A stretch of DNA of 64,000 nt from positions 7,897 to 71,896 of the forward strand of contig CAYNSX010000004.1 of assembly GCA_964400165.1 (NCBI GenBank), read 5' to 3'. Within the stretch, counting starts at the first letter, position 1, and every line of letters begins with the position of its first letter. Shown in pieces: positions 47,673-57,212 of the stretch. Under the pieces are notes generated by a model that searched no databases, was not told the DNA's origin, and was given only the letters and a program-made list of their open reading frames with translations. The stretch is from CAYNSX01 sp964400165 (GTDB taxonomy: Bacteria; Armatimonadota; Hebobacteria; CAYNSX01). Both the position numbers and the translations under genes were made by a program.

Positions 47673-48997
47673 GCCGGGTCTCCCGCGGTGTCCGCCGTGA
47701 CCGCCTCGTCGGCGGCAACTTCCGCCGCCGGGGCCACGGTCTCCGTGCGACGCAGCCCGCGCTGCAACGCGTCGCCCACCAAATCGCCCAGGGTGATGCG
47801 CCGGTTGTCATCGTTGTTCCGGCGCTCTTTCACAAACTCTTTCGTGTCCTTCTTCGGCGTGGCTTCGCGTTCCGAGTGCACCGTTTGCCGGACGCTCAAC
47901 GACATGCGCCGCTCCGTCGGTCGAATCTGCATGACGCGGACGGTGATCTCTTTGCCGACCGGCACCGCGTCGGCGGGCTTGCGGACAGTCTCGGTCGAGA
48001 GTTCCCGTGTCGGGACAAAGCCCTCGATGCCGGAGGGGAGCCGCACGAAGGCGCCGGCGGGCACGACACGCGTCACCGTGCCCTGCACTACCTGCCCGAC
48101 GGTGTGGTGGTCGCCGATGTGCTGCCAGGGGTCGGGCATAATCTGCTTGCGGCTCAACGACACCCGCCCGCGCCCCGGGTCCATCTTGAGAATGAGCACT
48201 TCAATCTTTTGGCCGGTCTTCAACACTTCTTTCGGGTGACCGACACGCGCCCAGTCGATTTCTGTGACATGAAGCAGGCCGTCGAGACCGCCCAGGTCCA
48301 CGAATGCGCCGTAATCGACCAGCCGGCGCACCACGCCCTTGCGGATTTGGCCCTCGGCCAGACTGGAGACGAGCGTCTCGCGCTGGGTCTTGCGGTCTTC
48401 CTCGAGCGCCTTCTTCTGCGAGACGACGACGCGCTTGCGGTTCGGGTCGAGTTCGAGAACCTTCAGTTTGATCGACTGGCCCACCATGCGGTCGAGGGCG
48501 CCGATGTGCTTGACCGCCACCTGCGACGCAGGCAGAAAGCCGCGCATGCCGAGGTCGACCACCAGGCCGCCCTTGACGCGCTCGATGACCATTGCGGAGG
48601 TCGTGCTCTGCGTCTTGTGCGCGTCAACCAGCCGGTCCCACACTTTTTCATAGTCGGCCTTGCGCTTAGAGAGCAGGACATGGCCTTCGGCGCTGTGCGG
48701 CTGGATGACATAGACATCAATTTGGTCGCCGACGCTCAAGCCGTCGCCGCCGGCTTCGAGTTCCGACGGCGGGATGAACCCTTCCGACTTGGTGCCGACA
48801 TCCACGAACACGCCGTGGTTGTCGACTGCGACGACCTGGCCCTTGACGATGTCGCCGACGGACAGCGGCTTCAAATGCTGTTCGTATTCCGCTTCCGCGA
48901 CACTCGTGGTGGTCAGTTCGTCGGTGTGGCTCGCGACGGAGTCCGGCAGCGACTCCGCGGCCACATCCGTCGGTTCGGTTGGATCAGTCCCAGCCAT
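47642..48997 (-). CDS. rpsA: Ribosomal protein S1 (S1-repeat protein)
   Basis: This protein of about 451 residues has four S1 RNA-binding repeats: GDIVKGQVVAVDNHGVFVDVGTKSEGFIPPSEL, TSAMVIERVKGGLVVDLGMRGFLPASQV, GQIRKGVVRRLVDYGAFVDLGGLDGLLHVTEI, and GQVVQGTVTRVVPAGAFVRLPSGIEGFVPTREL. Bacterial S1 usually has six repeats, and short S1-like proteins of 380-450 residues are common in other phyla. It binds mRNA at the 30S subunit. ATG 48997 is used. A TTG at 49003 adds two codons. It ends with an acidic Ser/Glu-rich tail that overlaps the start of coaE. It is divergent from the GDP-mannose dehydratase-like gene. Confidence 0.9.
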   Translation of the reverse strand: MAGTDPTEPTDVAAESLPDSVASHTDELTTTSVAEAEYEQHLKPLSVGDIVKGQVVAVDNHGVFVDVGTKSEGFIPPSELEAGGDGLSVGDQIDVYVIQPHSAEGHVLLSKRKADYEKVWDRLVDAHKTQSTTSAMVIERVKGGLVVDLGMRGFLPASQVAVKHIGALDRMVGQSIKLKVLELDPNRKRVVVSQKKALEEDRKTQRETLVSSLAEGQIRKGVVRRLVDYGAFVDLGGLDGLLHVTEIDWARVGHPKEVLKTGQKIEVLILKMDPGRGRVSLSRKQIMPDPWQHIGDHHTVGQVVQGTVTRVVPAGAFVRLPSGIEGFVPTRELSTETVRKPADAVPVGKEITVRVMQIRPTERRMSLSVRQTVHSEREATPKKDTKEFVKERRNNDDNRRITLGDLVGDALQRGLRRTETVAPAAEVAADEAVTADTAGDPASSSSESPAE

Positions 48998-49147
48998 TGA
49001 CAACAGCCCTTCCCGCTCTCTGGTGAGTCTTCCCGCCGGATTGCGGTTCTAACCCCGGGAGACGCCAGCATACCCCTTCGCCTCCGAATCGACCACTCCT
49101 TCCTTGCTTGGTAGGATGGCCCTCGCCAGCCCCAAAGGAGCCACTGC

Positions 49148-50131
49148 ATGAGCGAGCCGCGACGGGCCTTGATTACCGGCGCCACCGGCTTTGTCGGCAG
49201 CCATCTGATCGAGCACTTGGTAGCGGCGACCGACTGTCTGGTCTTCGCCTGCCGTCGCTCCCGGTCGAACTTGGAGAATGTCGCCCACCTCAACGACCCG
49301 CGCATCATCTGGGTCGAGACCGAAATCACCGATTCGTTGAGCATGGACCAGGCGATCACCGACACACGCCCGGACTTCGTGTTTCACCTGGCGGCGATTT
49401 CGTTCGTCCCGCAGTCCTGGCGCGAGCCGGAGCAGACCTTTCGCGTCAACACGCAGGGCACCATCAATCTGCTCGAGTCGGTGCGGCGGTATGTCCGCAC
49501 CGGCGGTGCGGCGCGGGTGCTGGTGATCGGGTCGTCGGAAGAATACGGGCTGGTGTACCCGCACGAAGTACCCATTACTGAAGACAACCCGCTGCGGCCG
49601 TTGAGCCCGTACGGCGTCTCGAAGGTGGCGGAAGATTTGCTCGGCTTTCAGTATCACCGCAGTTATGGGCTGCACATCGTCCGCAGCCGGGCGTTCAACC
49701 ATACCGGCCCGCGCCGCGGCGCGCAGTTCGCCACCTCGAACTTCGCCAGCCAGGTCGCCGAATGCGAAGCGGGGGTGCGCGAGCCGGTGATCCGCGTCGG
49801 CAACTTGGAGGCGCAGCGCGACTTCACCGATGTGCGCGACATTGTTCGCGGCTACCACCTGGCGGTGCTGAAGGGCGAGCCGGGTGAGGTCTACAACCTC
49901 TGCTCGGGCCGCGCCGTCACGCTCGGCTGGGTGCTTGACACGCTGCTGGCGCGTTCGACCGTCAAACCGCGCATTGAAGTCGACCCCGACCGTCTCCGTC
50001 CATCCGATGTGCCGGTCCTGCAGGGCGATCACAGCAAGTTCACCAAAGCGACGGGCTGGACGCCCACGATTCCGCTGGAACAGACGCTGGCAGACTTGCT
50101 CGATTTCTGGCGGGCAAAACTGAAGAAGTAG
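49148..50131 (+). CDS. NAD-dependent GDP-mannose dehydratase / GDP-4-dehydro-6-deoxymannose reductase-like SDR
   Basis: This 327-residue short-chain dehydrogenase has the NAD-binding GATGFVGSHL, FHLAAISFVPQSWREPEQTFRVN and the catalytic SSEEYGLVYPHEVPITEDNPLRPLSPYGVSK. Y-x-x-x-K is SPYGVSK, and the HTGPRRG motif and DFTDVRDIVRGYHLAV are typical of GDP-mannose dehydratase and its paired reductases. The product class is firm, but the exact substrate (GDP-mannose dehydratase or the 4-reductase RMD) is not resolvable. It provides 6-deoxy-sugar nucleotides for surface glycans, which suits the glycosyltransferase genes downstream. ATG 49148 follows AAAGGAGCC. Confidence 0.88.
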   Translation: MSEPRRALITGATGFVGSHLIEHLVAATDCLVFACRRSRSNLENVAHLNDPRIIWVETEITDSLSMDQAITDTRPDFVFHLAAISFVPQSWREPEQTFRVNTQGTINLLESVRRYVRTGGAARVLVIGSSEEYGLVYPHEVPITEDNPLRPLSPYGVSKVAEDLLGFQYHRSYGLHIVRSRAFNHTGPRRGAQFATSNFASQVAECEAGVREPVIRVGNLEAQRDFTDVRDIVRGYHLAVLKGEPGEVYNLCSGRAVTLGWVLDTLLARSTVKPRIEVDPDRLRPSDVPVLQGDHSKFTKATGWTPTIPLEQTLADLLDFWRAKLKK

Positions 50132-50188
50132 AGGCCGGCAGAGAGCCAGAAGAACCTCCTCCGCAGTGCCTGCTTCCGGCGCACTCCG

Positions 50189-53100
50189 TCAGAGGGGCAG
50201 TTGCGCCGCCCGCGTAATGAAAACTGCCATTTGGGCGCGGGTAACGATGTTCGCCGGCTTATATGTGCCGTCCGGGAATCCGGCTGTAATGCCCTTGCTG
50301 ACGATGTATTCGATGAACTTGTAGGACGGGTGCGCGCACGAGACATCCGAGAAGCGCTCGCTGCCGCACGCTGGGGGAGTGAAAGCAGCAAGGTCGAGGT
50401 CGGCCAGGTCGCGCACGCGCGCAAGGAACACTGCCATCGCGCCGCGGCTGACGAAGTTGCCCGGTTTGTAGGTGCCATCCGGAAAGCCCGCGGCAATCCC
50501 CTTGCTGACAATGTACTCGATGAATTTGTAGGACGGGTGAGTGCACGAGAGATCGGAGAAGGTCTCACTGGCGCACGCTGGCGGCGCGAAAGAAGCGAAG
50601 TCGCCAAGCGTCAAATTTGCTGCCCGCGCCATGAAGACCGCCATCGCGCTGCGACTGACCATGCTGTCGGGGTGAAAGGAGCCGTCAGGGAACCCAGAAG
50701 CGATGGCGGCACGCGATACGGCTTCAATGAATTGGAATGCCCAGTAGCCGCAGGGGACATCGGAGAAGGAGTCGGCAGTTTGCTTCACAGCGTAGGAGAC
50801 CGTGTCTTCCGAGGTCAGGCCACCCCAATCGGTGACGCGCAGCCGCACCGTGGTGACGCCAAGCGGCAACTCTATGACCTTGCGCTCGCCTTGCTCGTCA
50901 ACGGTACCATCGTTTCCGAAATCCCACTCGAAGAAGGCAATGTTGTCGTTCGTGTGGGGCAGCGAGTCGAAGTCGGACGACCGCGTCCCATCGAGGAGTA
51001 TTGTGCCAGCGGTCGCCTGGCAGCCGACGACGGTCGTCACATCGGGGCCGGCATCCGCTATCGGCTGCCGGTTCCCGCCCACCGCGACGAAGACCTCGCG
51101 TTGCAGCGCAGAATCGCGACCGAATCCGTTCGACACAGTGATCAGGGCCTCGCCGGAGTCAACAGCGGTGACAAGGCCGTCCGAAGTCACGGTGGCCACG
51201 GTCGGATCGGAAGTGGCAAACGACGTGCCGGTCGTCGTATCTGTCAGGTCGCGCCATAGCTGATCATTGAAGAGGCCCGTCACTTGGAGCGGTTGGCTCT
51301 CTCCCATGTTTGCAAAGCGGATCGCGTCGGGCTGCACGACCAGATCAGCAAGGATCGCGTTTGGCATAGCGGTGACTGTGACCGCGGGGGAAGTGACCAG
51401 CGAACCATCTGCCAGCTGCCCCGCGGCCGAGATGGTGATGGGGCCGGAAGCGTTCGCCGATACCTGGTATGAAACAGTCCACGGGCTGCTCCCGGCCGGG
51501 TCGAGGACGACCGTGTCGTCGACTCCGAGCACGACCAGGCTTTGAGGCGCGATCCCATTGTCAGCGACGACCGTTACACTCACGCTGCTGCCGCTTTCGA
51601 CTTGCGTCCCCCCCAATGGGGCCGTGATATGCAATTGCCCATGCGAGGAGGGCCGCAACCTCGACGTGCCGGACACTGCACGCGGGGCCGCGCTCAACCT
51701 GGATAGGGCTGATGGTGCTGGTGGGAATGCGAAGGTCGCGGTATAGCTCGGGGTGTTGAGCAGCGCAAGAACGCGATCCCGGTACACCGGGCTCGTTGTG
51801 TTCGCGGGGTGATTGAAGTCGCAGCCCTGAAACACATCGTACGCTCCGGACGGAAGCCCTCCCCGCTGGCTGTATGCGGACACGATCCCATCGCTCGATG
51901 CACCTGAGAACACCGTATCCCATACCCCACACGCCGTATCCACGCCGCCGGCAGCGCATAGTGACCAGGTCTTAATGGCAAAGGAAAAGAAAACCCTCGC
52001 GTCAATGGAAAGACAGAACAACGCTTCACAGCCAAATCCGGCGTGCCCAATGAGCGCGTGAGTGGGGATTCCAGTCGCGCCCATGTCCAAAATAGCCCGA
52101 TTGCCAGGGACAAGGTCGTTCACTGCGCCCTGGTCGATTGGCAATCCTGCCTGGGCCATCAGCCAAGTCAGATATTCGCCGCATAGCAAATGATTATCAC
52201 GCATGTCGACGAGAGCGAGGGCGAGTCCTGACCCGAAGTGAGGGGTGTCAAGCGTAATGAGCTTGTGAACATCGCCCTGCATGAGGTTATCTCGGCGCCG
52301 GTATTCGGGCTGGTTGAAATACACCCGCGTCAGGACGCCGCCCATACTGTGTCCCACAATATCGGCGCCCATGACAGCGACTCCCGGGCGCCGCAGCTTG
52401 AACAGCGCAATTGCTTGAGCCACCGCGGTTCTCGGGACCAGAGCATTGGCAGCGAAGGAGAGCGCACTGCCTCGAGTGGAGGGATCGTTGTCGGAATCCC
52501 CGTCGTAGTCCGCGATCCACATCACGAATCGGGAATCTTGTATGAATGATGTAAAGAACGGTGCCTGACCTTGAGACCAAGTGTCCGCGTTGGACCAGAC
52601 ACCATGGAGCAGTACCACCGGAGGGCGGTGAATTTCGATGGATGTGTCCGGAAGCGTTTGTGCAGAGCCTCCCGCCGGATAGAAAGTCGCGTGCAACACG
52701 ACACTGCGGGTGGCGCGAAATGCGTCGCCGGGCGCGCTCATGCGCACGAAGTCGGCCGGCGCCCGGTAATAGGCAAAGGCGAATTTCCCCCGCGAGGTGT
52801 TCACCACCGGCACTGTCAGCGCCAGTCGTGGGTCGGAGCGATTGGCGAAGTACAGGCCGCCGCCCTCGTTAGTGTTCGCCTCATTCTGGACTGCAAAAGC
52901 CACCGTCCCGTCGGCGGTAGCCGGCAAGCGCAAGAGCACTGTCGCTTGACCGTCCGCCGCGACGCCACGTCGCGGGCCGCCGCCGACGGCTAACACCTCG
53001 GCGGCAGTGACGGTATTGCCGGTGCTGCCAACGAACTCCGGCCAGGCGTCGAGCCGCTGGACGGGTCCGCGAACTGCGCGATTCGGACCGGTCGTGAATG

Positions 53101-54547
53101 CTACCGTGGCGTAGTTGGAATAGCCGACCGGGTAGTCGTAGTACAAGGCAGTGCCCGTCACGAACACGGTCGCCCCATCGGGGCTGACAGCGAGCGCCGT
53201 ATTGGTCTCCCAGTTCGAATGTGTCTCCCACAGCTGCTTCCCGGTGGCGGTGCTGTAGGCGACGGTGGCGAAGGCGTCGACGGGGCCTCCACGGGTGATC
53301 CCCGTCACTAACACAGCCCTACCATCCGGGCTGACGGCCATCGCACTCGACAGCCCCAGCGCCGTGTCGATGTACCGCGCCTCCCAGCGCTGCGTGCCAG
53401 TGGCAGCGTCGTAAGCAACGGTGGCGCAGTCGGATTTCCAGTTGAAACTATTCACCCAGAACCCCGCCGAGGACCCCGTCACGAACACGTTCGCCCCGTC
53501 CGGGCTGACTGCGGCGTCGATCGCCTGGTCGTGCCAATTGATAGGTCCGTCGTAGCGCGACTCCCACAGTTGCGCACCAGTGGCCGCGCTGTAGGCGAGA
53601 GTGACGTAGTCGTAGTCGGGGTCCGGGCCGCCGCCCAAAACGGATCCCACCACGAAAACTATCGCCCCGCCCGGGCTGGCAACGATGGCGGCCACGAACG
53701 CTCCCCCAAAGTCCTCCCCGCAGTAGTGGGCCACCGGAATCGTCGGCAACTCCGTCCACAGTAGGGCCCCGTTTGCGGCGTTCAAAGCCACGGTGCTGAT
53801 ACATGAACCACTCCCCGTCACGAACACCGCCCCCCCGTCAGGGCTGACGGCGATGGCTTTCCCCGGACTCGTAATATAGGCGTCATTGACTTGCGCCTGC
53901 CAGCGCTGCGCGCCGGAAGCGGCGTTGTAAGCGACGGTGGTTAATCCCCCGACCCCGGTGATGAACACGGTTGCCCCGTCCGGGCTGACGGCGAGGACCT
54001 TTTCAGGACTGAGGCCCTGATTCGGCCCCTGGGTCCCATTTTCGTACCGCGCCTCCCAGACTTGCGCGCCGGTGGCAGCGCTGTAAGCGAGAGTGACGTG
54101 ATCCCAGCCGGGATCCGCGACGCTTTTCGAAGTCCCCGTCACGAAAACTGTCGCCCCGTCCGGGCTGACGGCGGCGGCCACCGCTCGGTCGTCCGCATTG
54201 TTCGGCCCGTTGTAGCGCGACTCCCACAATTGCGCGCCGGTGGCAGCGTCGTAGGCGACGGTGTCGTAGTCGGGGTCACCGCGGTTTTCATCGTTTGCCC
54301 AGTACGACCCCGTCACAAAAACAGTAGCACCGCCGGAGCTGACGGCGACGGCGGTCGCGCCTTCAAAGCGGTGGGTCTCCGACAGCACATCCCAGAGCAC
54401 CGATACCGGCCCTTCAAGTGTGTATGTGCCCTGGAGGCCACTGCCCATGGCCGGCGCCGGGGCGCGGGTCAACAGCCCCAAAGACCCCAGCAGAACCACT
54501 CCGGCCGCGAAGAGCCGTGGTATGCGCTGCGCCCGGTAGCCCCTCAT
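50189..54547 (-). CDS. Giant secreted SLH protein: PQQ-like propeller, lipase-type hydrolase, Ig/PKD, three SLH repeats
   Basis: This protein of about 1452 residues has a signal peptide (LFAAGVVLLGSLGLLTRAPAPAMG). Residues about 30-460 form eight or so SBBP/PQQ-like repeats with SPDGATVFVTG and YDTVAYDAATGAQLWESRY. Residues about 590-920 look like an alpha/beta hydrolase, with VVLLHGVW and the nucleophile elbow GHSMGG (Ser about 733). Big_2-like (about 1060-1150) and PKD-like (about 1155-1255, FFEWDFGNDGTVDEQG) segments follow. Three SLH repeats end it (about 1257-1452, with FSDVPCGYWAFQFIEAVS, FSDLSCTHPSYKFIEYIV and FSDVSCAHPSYKFIEYIV). SLH anchors proteins to the cell wall or S-layer. ATG 54547 begins the signal peptide. 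The longer open frame upstream is a shadow of the glycosyltransferase. Confidence 0.85.
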   Translation of the reverse strand: MRGYRAQRIPRLFAAGVVLLGSLGLLTRAPAPAMGSGLQGTYTLEGPVSVLWDVLSETHRFEGATAVAVSSGGATVFVTGSYWANDENRGDPDYDTVAYDAATGAQLWESRYNGPNNADDRAVAAAVSPDGATVFVTGTSKSVADPGWDHVTLAYSAATGAQVWEARYENGTQGPNQGLSPEKVLAVSPDGATVFITGVGGLTTVAYNAASGAQRWQAQVNDAYITSPGKAIAVSPDGGAVFVTGSGSCISTVALNAANGALLWTELPTIPVAHYCGEDFGGAFVAAIVASPGGAIVFVVGSVLGGGPDPDYDYVTLAYSAATGAQLWESRYDGPINWHDQAIDAAVSPDGANVFVTGSSAGFWVNSFNWKSDCATVAYDAATGTQRWEARYIDTALGLSSAMAVSPDGRAVLVTGITRGGPVDAFATVAYSTATGKQLWETHSNWETNTALAVSPDGATVFVTGTALYYDYPVGYSNYATVAFTTGPNRAVRGPVQRLDAWPEFVGSTGNTVTAAEVLAVGGGPRRGVAADGQATVLLRLPATADGTVAFAVQNEANTNEGGGLYFANRSDPRLALTVPVVNTSRGKFAFAYYRAPADFVRMSAPGDAFRATRSVVLHATFYPAGGSAQTLPDTSIEIHRPPVVLLHGVWSNADTWSQGQAPFFTSFIQDSRFVMWIADYDGDSDNDPSTRGSALSFAANALVPRTAVAQAIALFKLRRPGVAVMGADIVGHSMGGVLTRVYFNQPEYRRRDNLMQGDVHKLITLDTPHFGSGLALALVDMRDNHLLCGEYLTWLMAQAGLPIDQGAVNDLVPGNRAILDMGATGIPTHALIGHAGFGCEALFCLSIDARVFFSFAIKTWSLCAAGGVDTACGVWDTVFSGASSDGIVSAYSQRGGLPSGAYDVFQGCDFNHPANTTSPVYRDRVLALLNTPSYTATFAFPPAPSALSRLSAAPRAVSGTSRLRPSSHGQLHITAPLGGTQVESGSSVSVTVVADNGIAPQSLVVLGVDDTVVLDPAGSSPWTVSYQVSANASGPITISAAGQLADGSLVTSPAVTVTAMPNAILADLVVQPDAIRFANMGESQPLQVTGLFNDQLWRDLTDTTTGTSFATSDPTVATVTSDGLVTAVDSGEALITVSNGFGRDSALQREVFVAVGGNRQPIADAGPDVTTVVGCQATAGTILLDGTRSSDFDSLPHTNDNIAFFEWDFGNDGTVDEQGERKVIELPLGVTTVRLRVTDWGGLTSEDTVSYAVKQTADSFSDVPCGYWAFQFIEAVSRAAIASGFPDGSFHPDSMVSRSAMAVFMARAANLTLGDFASFAPPACASETFSDLSCTHPSYKFIEYIVSKGIAAGFPDGTYKPGNFVSRGAMAVFLARVRDLADLDLAAFTPPACGSERFSDVSCAHPSYKFIEYIVSKGITAGFPDGTYKPANIVTRAQMAVFITRAAQLPL

Positions 54548-54669
54548 GGCTTCAGCCCCCTTGTGGCAAGCCAACATGCCAATGCCCTGACTTCGTGCGC
54601 GGCGCCTCAATCCCTGCCACCCTGCCCCTGCCCTGCGTAGCCCGGAGGGCGAAGCAGGGTCCCTGGTCC

Positions 54670-56787
54670 CTAGAGTTTGTACAGCAGGGCGATGTCGGGG
54701 ACATCCTGCGGGCCGCGCAGCAGAATCTGTTCGAGCCGCAAGAACCGCTCGCTGAACTGCTTGAGGAACGCCTCTTTCGTGAAGTCCTGCGCCTTGCGGC
54801 GCGCGTCGGCGCCAAGTCGGGCTCGCAACGCCGGGTCGCGGATGAGTTGCTGGGTGCGGTCGAGCAGGTCGTCCGTCGAGTTGAAGAGATAGCCGTTGTC
54901 GCCGTGGTCGACGCTCTCCGACAAGCCGCCGCCGTTGAAGACGATGGGCACGGCACCGTTCTGCATCGCCTCGACGGTGGTCATCCCGAAGTGTTCGGTC
55001 AGGCGCGGGTCGGTCTCGCCCAGGCCGGTCAGATTCCAGAAGATGCCGGCGTTGCGATACAACTCGGCGATGGTCGGTTGCGGCACATTGGCGTCGACGG
55101 TGATGGGCAGGCGCGTCTCCTGCGCGCGCTGCACGACGCGGCGGTAATACGGGTCCTCCGTGTTCGCGCCGCCGGCGATGGCGAGGCGCCAGCCGTCCTT
55201 CACGACGCCCTGGCGCTTGTCGAGTTGCACGAACGCCTCGACGCACTCCAGCTGTTTCTTGTGGCCGGCCCGCTCGAAGCGCCCGATGGCGATGATGAGC
55301 GGCTGCTTCTCGCCGCGCTCGACCGGTGGGAAATCGACGGGCGGATAGAGCCGAAAGTCGGCGAGCAGCCCCCAGCGCAAAAAGAGGTGCGATTCGCAGA
55401 AGCGCGAACTGGCGATGAGCCAGTCGTATTTGTCGGCGAAAAAGTAGTGGTCGCGCGGGAACTCGGGGAAGTGACAGGCGAAGATGGAAAACGCCGCCCG
55501 CGGGTAAACATGCGCCACCATATTGGCGTTGACGAACACATCGAGGGCTTCGCTGCGCTCGCTGACCAGCGTGAAGATGTTGGGCACCGGCGGGCGAATG
55601 ACCGTCGGGTCGATGTGGAAACTGTCGGCGAACGGCGGCAACTCGATCGTCTCGACCGTCGCGCCCTTGAGCGGCAGGTGATACCACTGGCGGACGCGGT
55701 CGAGGTCGATGGGCTTGTTGACGAGATAGCGCACGGGGTGCCGTTCCAGAATCCAATCGGCGATGGTGGCGAAGTACTTCTGCCCGCCGCCTGGGTAGTG
55801 GAAGGCGCGGTCGTAGATGCCCACTTCCAGGTGCGGTGACTTCGACAGCCAGCGCCGCACGCGCGTCACCAGCCGGACACCCTCATCGAAACCGAAGTGC
55901 CGAATGACCAAGTCCGCCGCCGCCCGCGCCACCGGCTCCGCTTTCGCGCCATGCGCCTTGAAGAGTTTCACCACGCCCTCGGCGAGCGACCAGAGCAGCG
56001 TGTAGCGCTCACCGGTGATGAACGCATGCGTGCGCGGGATCATCTCGACGAATCGGTCGGGGCGGTGGCGGGCGAGCCACAGGAAGCGGTTGCGATTCAT
56101 CAGCCGCGCGCAGAGTTGGGAGGAGGCGGTGCCGTGGAATTCGTGGTAACTGACCAGGTCGGGGTAGAACCAGAGTTCGCCGCCCGCCTCGGTGAGGCGG
56201 AAGCCGAGGTCGATGTCCTCGGCGTACATCACATAGTCCTCGTCCACCCCGCCGATGGCGTCGAGCGCCGCTTTGCGGTAGATAGCGCAGCCGTTGGTGA
56301 CGGCCTTGCGCGGCGCGGGGGCGTCGTATTGGCCGCTGTCGCGCTCGCTGAAGCCGACATCACGTCCGTAGAAGTCGGAGTCGAGTTCGCAGCCGCAACT
56401 GTTGAGGATGCCGCGCCGCCGCTCGAAGAAGATCTTCCCCTGCAGGCCGGCACATTTCGGCTCTTGTTCGAAGTGCCGGACCGCACGCTCCAGCCAGGGC
56501 GGATCGAGATACATATCGTTGTTGAGGAAGAGAACGAGCGGGGCGTGCGCCAGCGCGGTGCCGGTGTTCAGCGCGCGGGCGAAGTTATTACGATCGGCGG
56601 CCTGCGCGCGCACCTGCGGGTATTGCTGTTGCACGAACTCGAGCGAGCCGTCGCTGGACCCGGTATCGAGCAGGATGATGTCGATGCCGGCGGCGGGCAG
56701 CGTCTGTTGCGCCAGGCACTGCATCACCCGGGGGAGGAACTGGCGGCCGTTGTAATTGACGATGACGACGGAGACCTGCGGCGTCAT
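54670..56787 (-). CDS. Bifunctional-type glycosyltransferase (GT2 N-half, GT4-like C-half)
   Basis: This is a 705-residue protein. The first 260 residues are a GT2 domain: VSVVIVNYNGRQFLPRVMQCLAQQTLP, IILLDTGSSDGSLEFVQQ, NNFARALNTGTALAHAPLVLFLNNDMYL (D-x-D-like metal site NND) and CGCELDSDFYGRDVGF. The last 300 residues (FFADKYDWLIASSRFCESHLF, AIGRFERAGHKKQLECVEAF, GIFWNLTGLGETDPRLTEHFGMTTVEAMQNGAVPIVFNGGGLSE) match a GT4-type retaining transferase, with E-x7-E near the end. Such two-domain enzymes add successive sugars. It overlaps the start of the gene at 56784 by four bases and is probably in one transcript with it. Confidence 0.88.
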   Translation of the reverse strand: MTPQVSVVIVNYNGRQFLPRVMQCLAQQTLPAAGIDIILLDTGSSDGSLEFVQQQYPQVRAQAADRNNFARALNTGTALAHAPLVLFLNNDMYLDPPWLERAVRHFEQEPKCAGLQGKIFFERRRGILNSCGCELDSDFYGRDVGFSERDSGQYDAPAPRKAVTNGCAIYRKAALDAIGGVDEDYVMYAEDIDLGFRLTEAGGELWFYPDLVSYHEFHGTASSQLCARLMNRNRFLWLARHRPDRFVEMIPRTHAFITGERYTLLWSLAEGVVKLFKAHGAKAEPVARAAADLVIRHFGFDEGVRLVTRVRRWLSKSPHLEVGIYDRAFHYPGGGQKYFATIADWILERHPVRYLVNKPIDLDRVRQWYHLPLKGATVETIELPPFADSFHIDPTVIRPPVPNIFTLVSERSEALDVFVNANMVAHVYPRAAFSIFACHFPEFPRDHYFFADKYDWLIASSRFCESHLFLRWGLLADFRLYPPVDFPPVERGEKQPLIIAIGRFERAGHKKQLECVEAFVQLDKRQGVVKDGWRLAIAGGANTEDPYYRRVVQRAQETRLPITVDANVPQPTIAELYRNAGIFWNLTGLGETDPRLTEHFGMTTVEAMQNGAVPIVFNGGGLSESVDHGDNGYLFNSTDDLLDRTQQLIRDPALRARLGADARRKAQDFTKEAFLKQFSERFLRLEQILLRGPQDVPDIALLYKL

Positions 56788-57089
56788 GAGTCCTCACGCC
56801 GCAGTTGGCGCTCCAATTTGGCGATGCGGTCTTCGAGCACGGCGATGCGGTCGAACATATAGAAGTTCAACCGTTCCTGCGTCGCCAGCGATTTCAGCAT
56901 GAACAGTTGCACCTTGCCGAGCAGCCGAGTCAGCGCCGCCTGAATCAGGCGGCCGACCGGGCCCGGCTTGGTCGTGCGGGTGATTTCGTAATCGAACTTA
57001 TCCGTCAGTTTGAAGTCGGAAATCAGGTCGGAGGTGCGGGTCATCTGTGCGGGGCGCTGGGTGCGCACATACTCGCCGAGGGACTGCAC
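56784..57089 (-). CDS. Small coiled-coil protein in the glycosyltransferase operon
   Basis: This protein of about 101 residues has a basic, partly coiled-coil C-terminus: NFYMFDRIAVLEDRIAKLERQLRREDS. The middle has helical LIQAALTRLLGKVQLFMLKSLATQERL. I do not recognise a family. Similar small helical partners are often found beside glycosyltransferase genes. The GTG at 57089 follows GGAGG by 11 bases. A longer frame begins at TTG 57212, but that codon lies in a strong promoter -35 box, so it is unlikely to be the start. The stop overlaps the glycosyltransferase start. Confidence 0.55.
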   Translation of the reverse strand: MQSLGEYVRTQRPAQMTRTSDLISDFKLTDKFDYEITRTTKPGPVGRLIQAALTRLLGKVQLFMLKSLATQERLNFYMFDRIAVLEDRIAKLERQLRREDS

Positions 57090-57182
57090 GAACGCCTCGG
57101 CCTCCGCGGCGGGGCGAGGAGGCGAGACGACGCCGGGAGCGGATGTCGTCGGGGGGGTCTGCGCGGGGTCGGGAATGAAGCG

Positions 57183-57212
57183 ATTATAGGAATCGCCTGC
57201 GCGCGGCGTCAA
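57183..57212 (-). promoter_or_regulatory. Sigma70-type promoter for the glycosyltransferase operon
   Basis: On the minus strand TTGACG (57212-57207) is followed after 18 bases by TATAAT (57188-57183), a near-perfect sigma70 promoter. It faces the genes at 57089 to 54670. On the other strand TTGGTACAAT at 57243-57252 supplies a -10 for the divergent glycosyltransferase. Confidence 0.6.

Noticed and set aside
54548..55756. The N-terminal 403 codons of the long frame ending at 50189
   Set aside because: These overlap the glycosyltransferase gene in another frame on the same strand and are Arg/Pro-rich; the signal peptide of the SLH protein starts at 54547.
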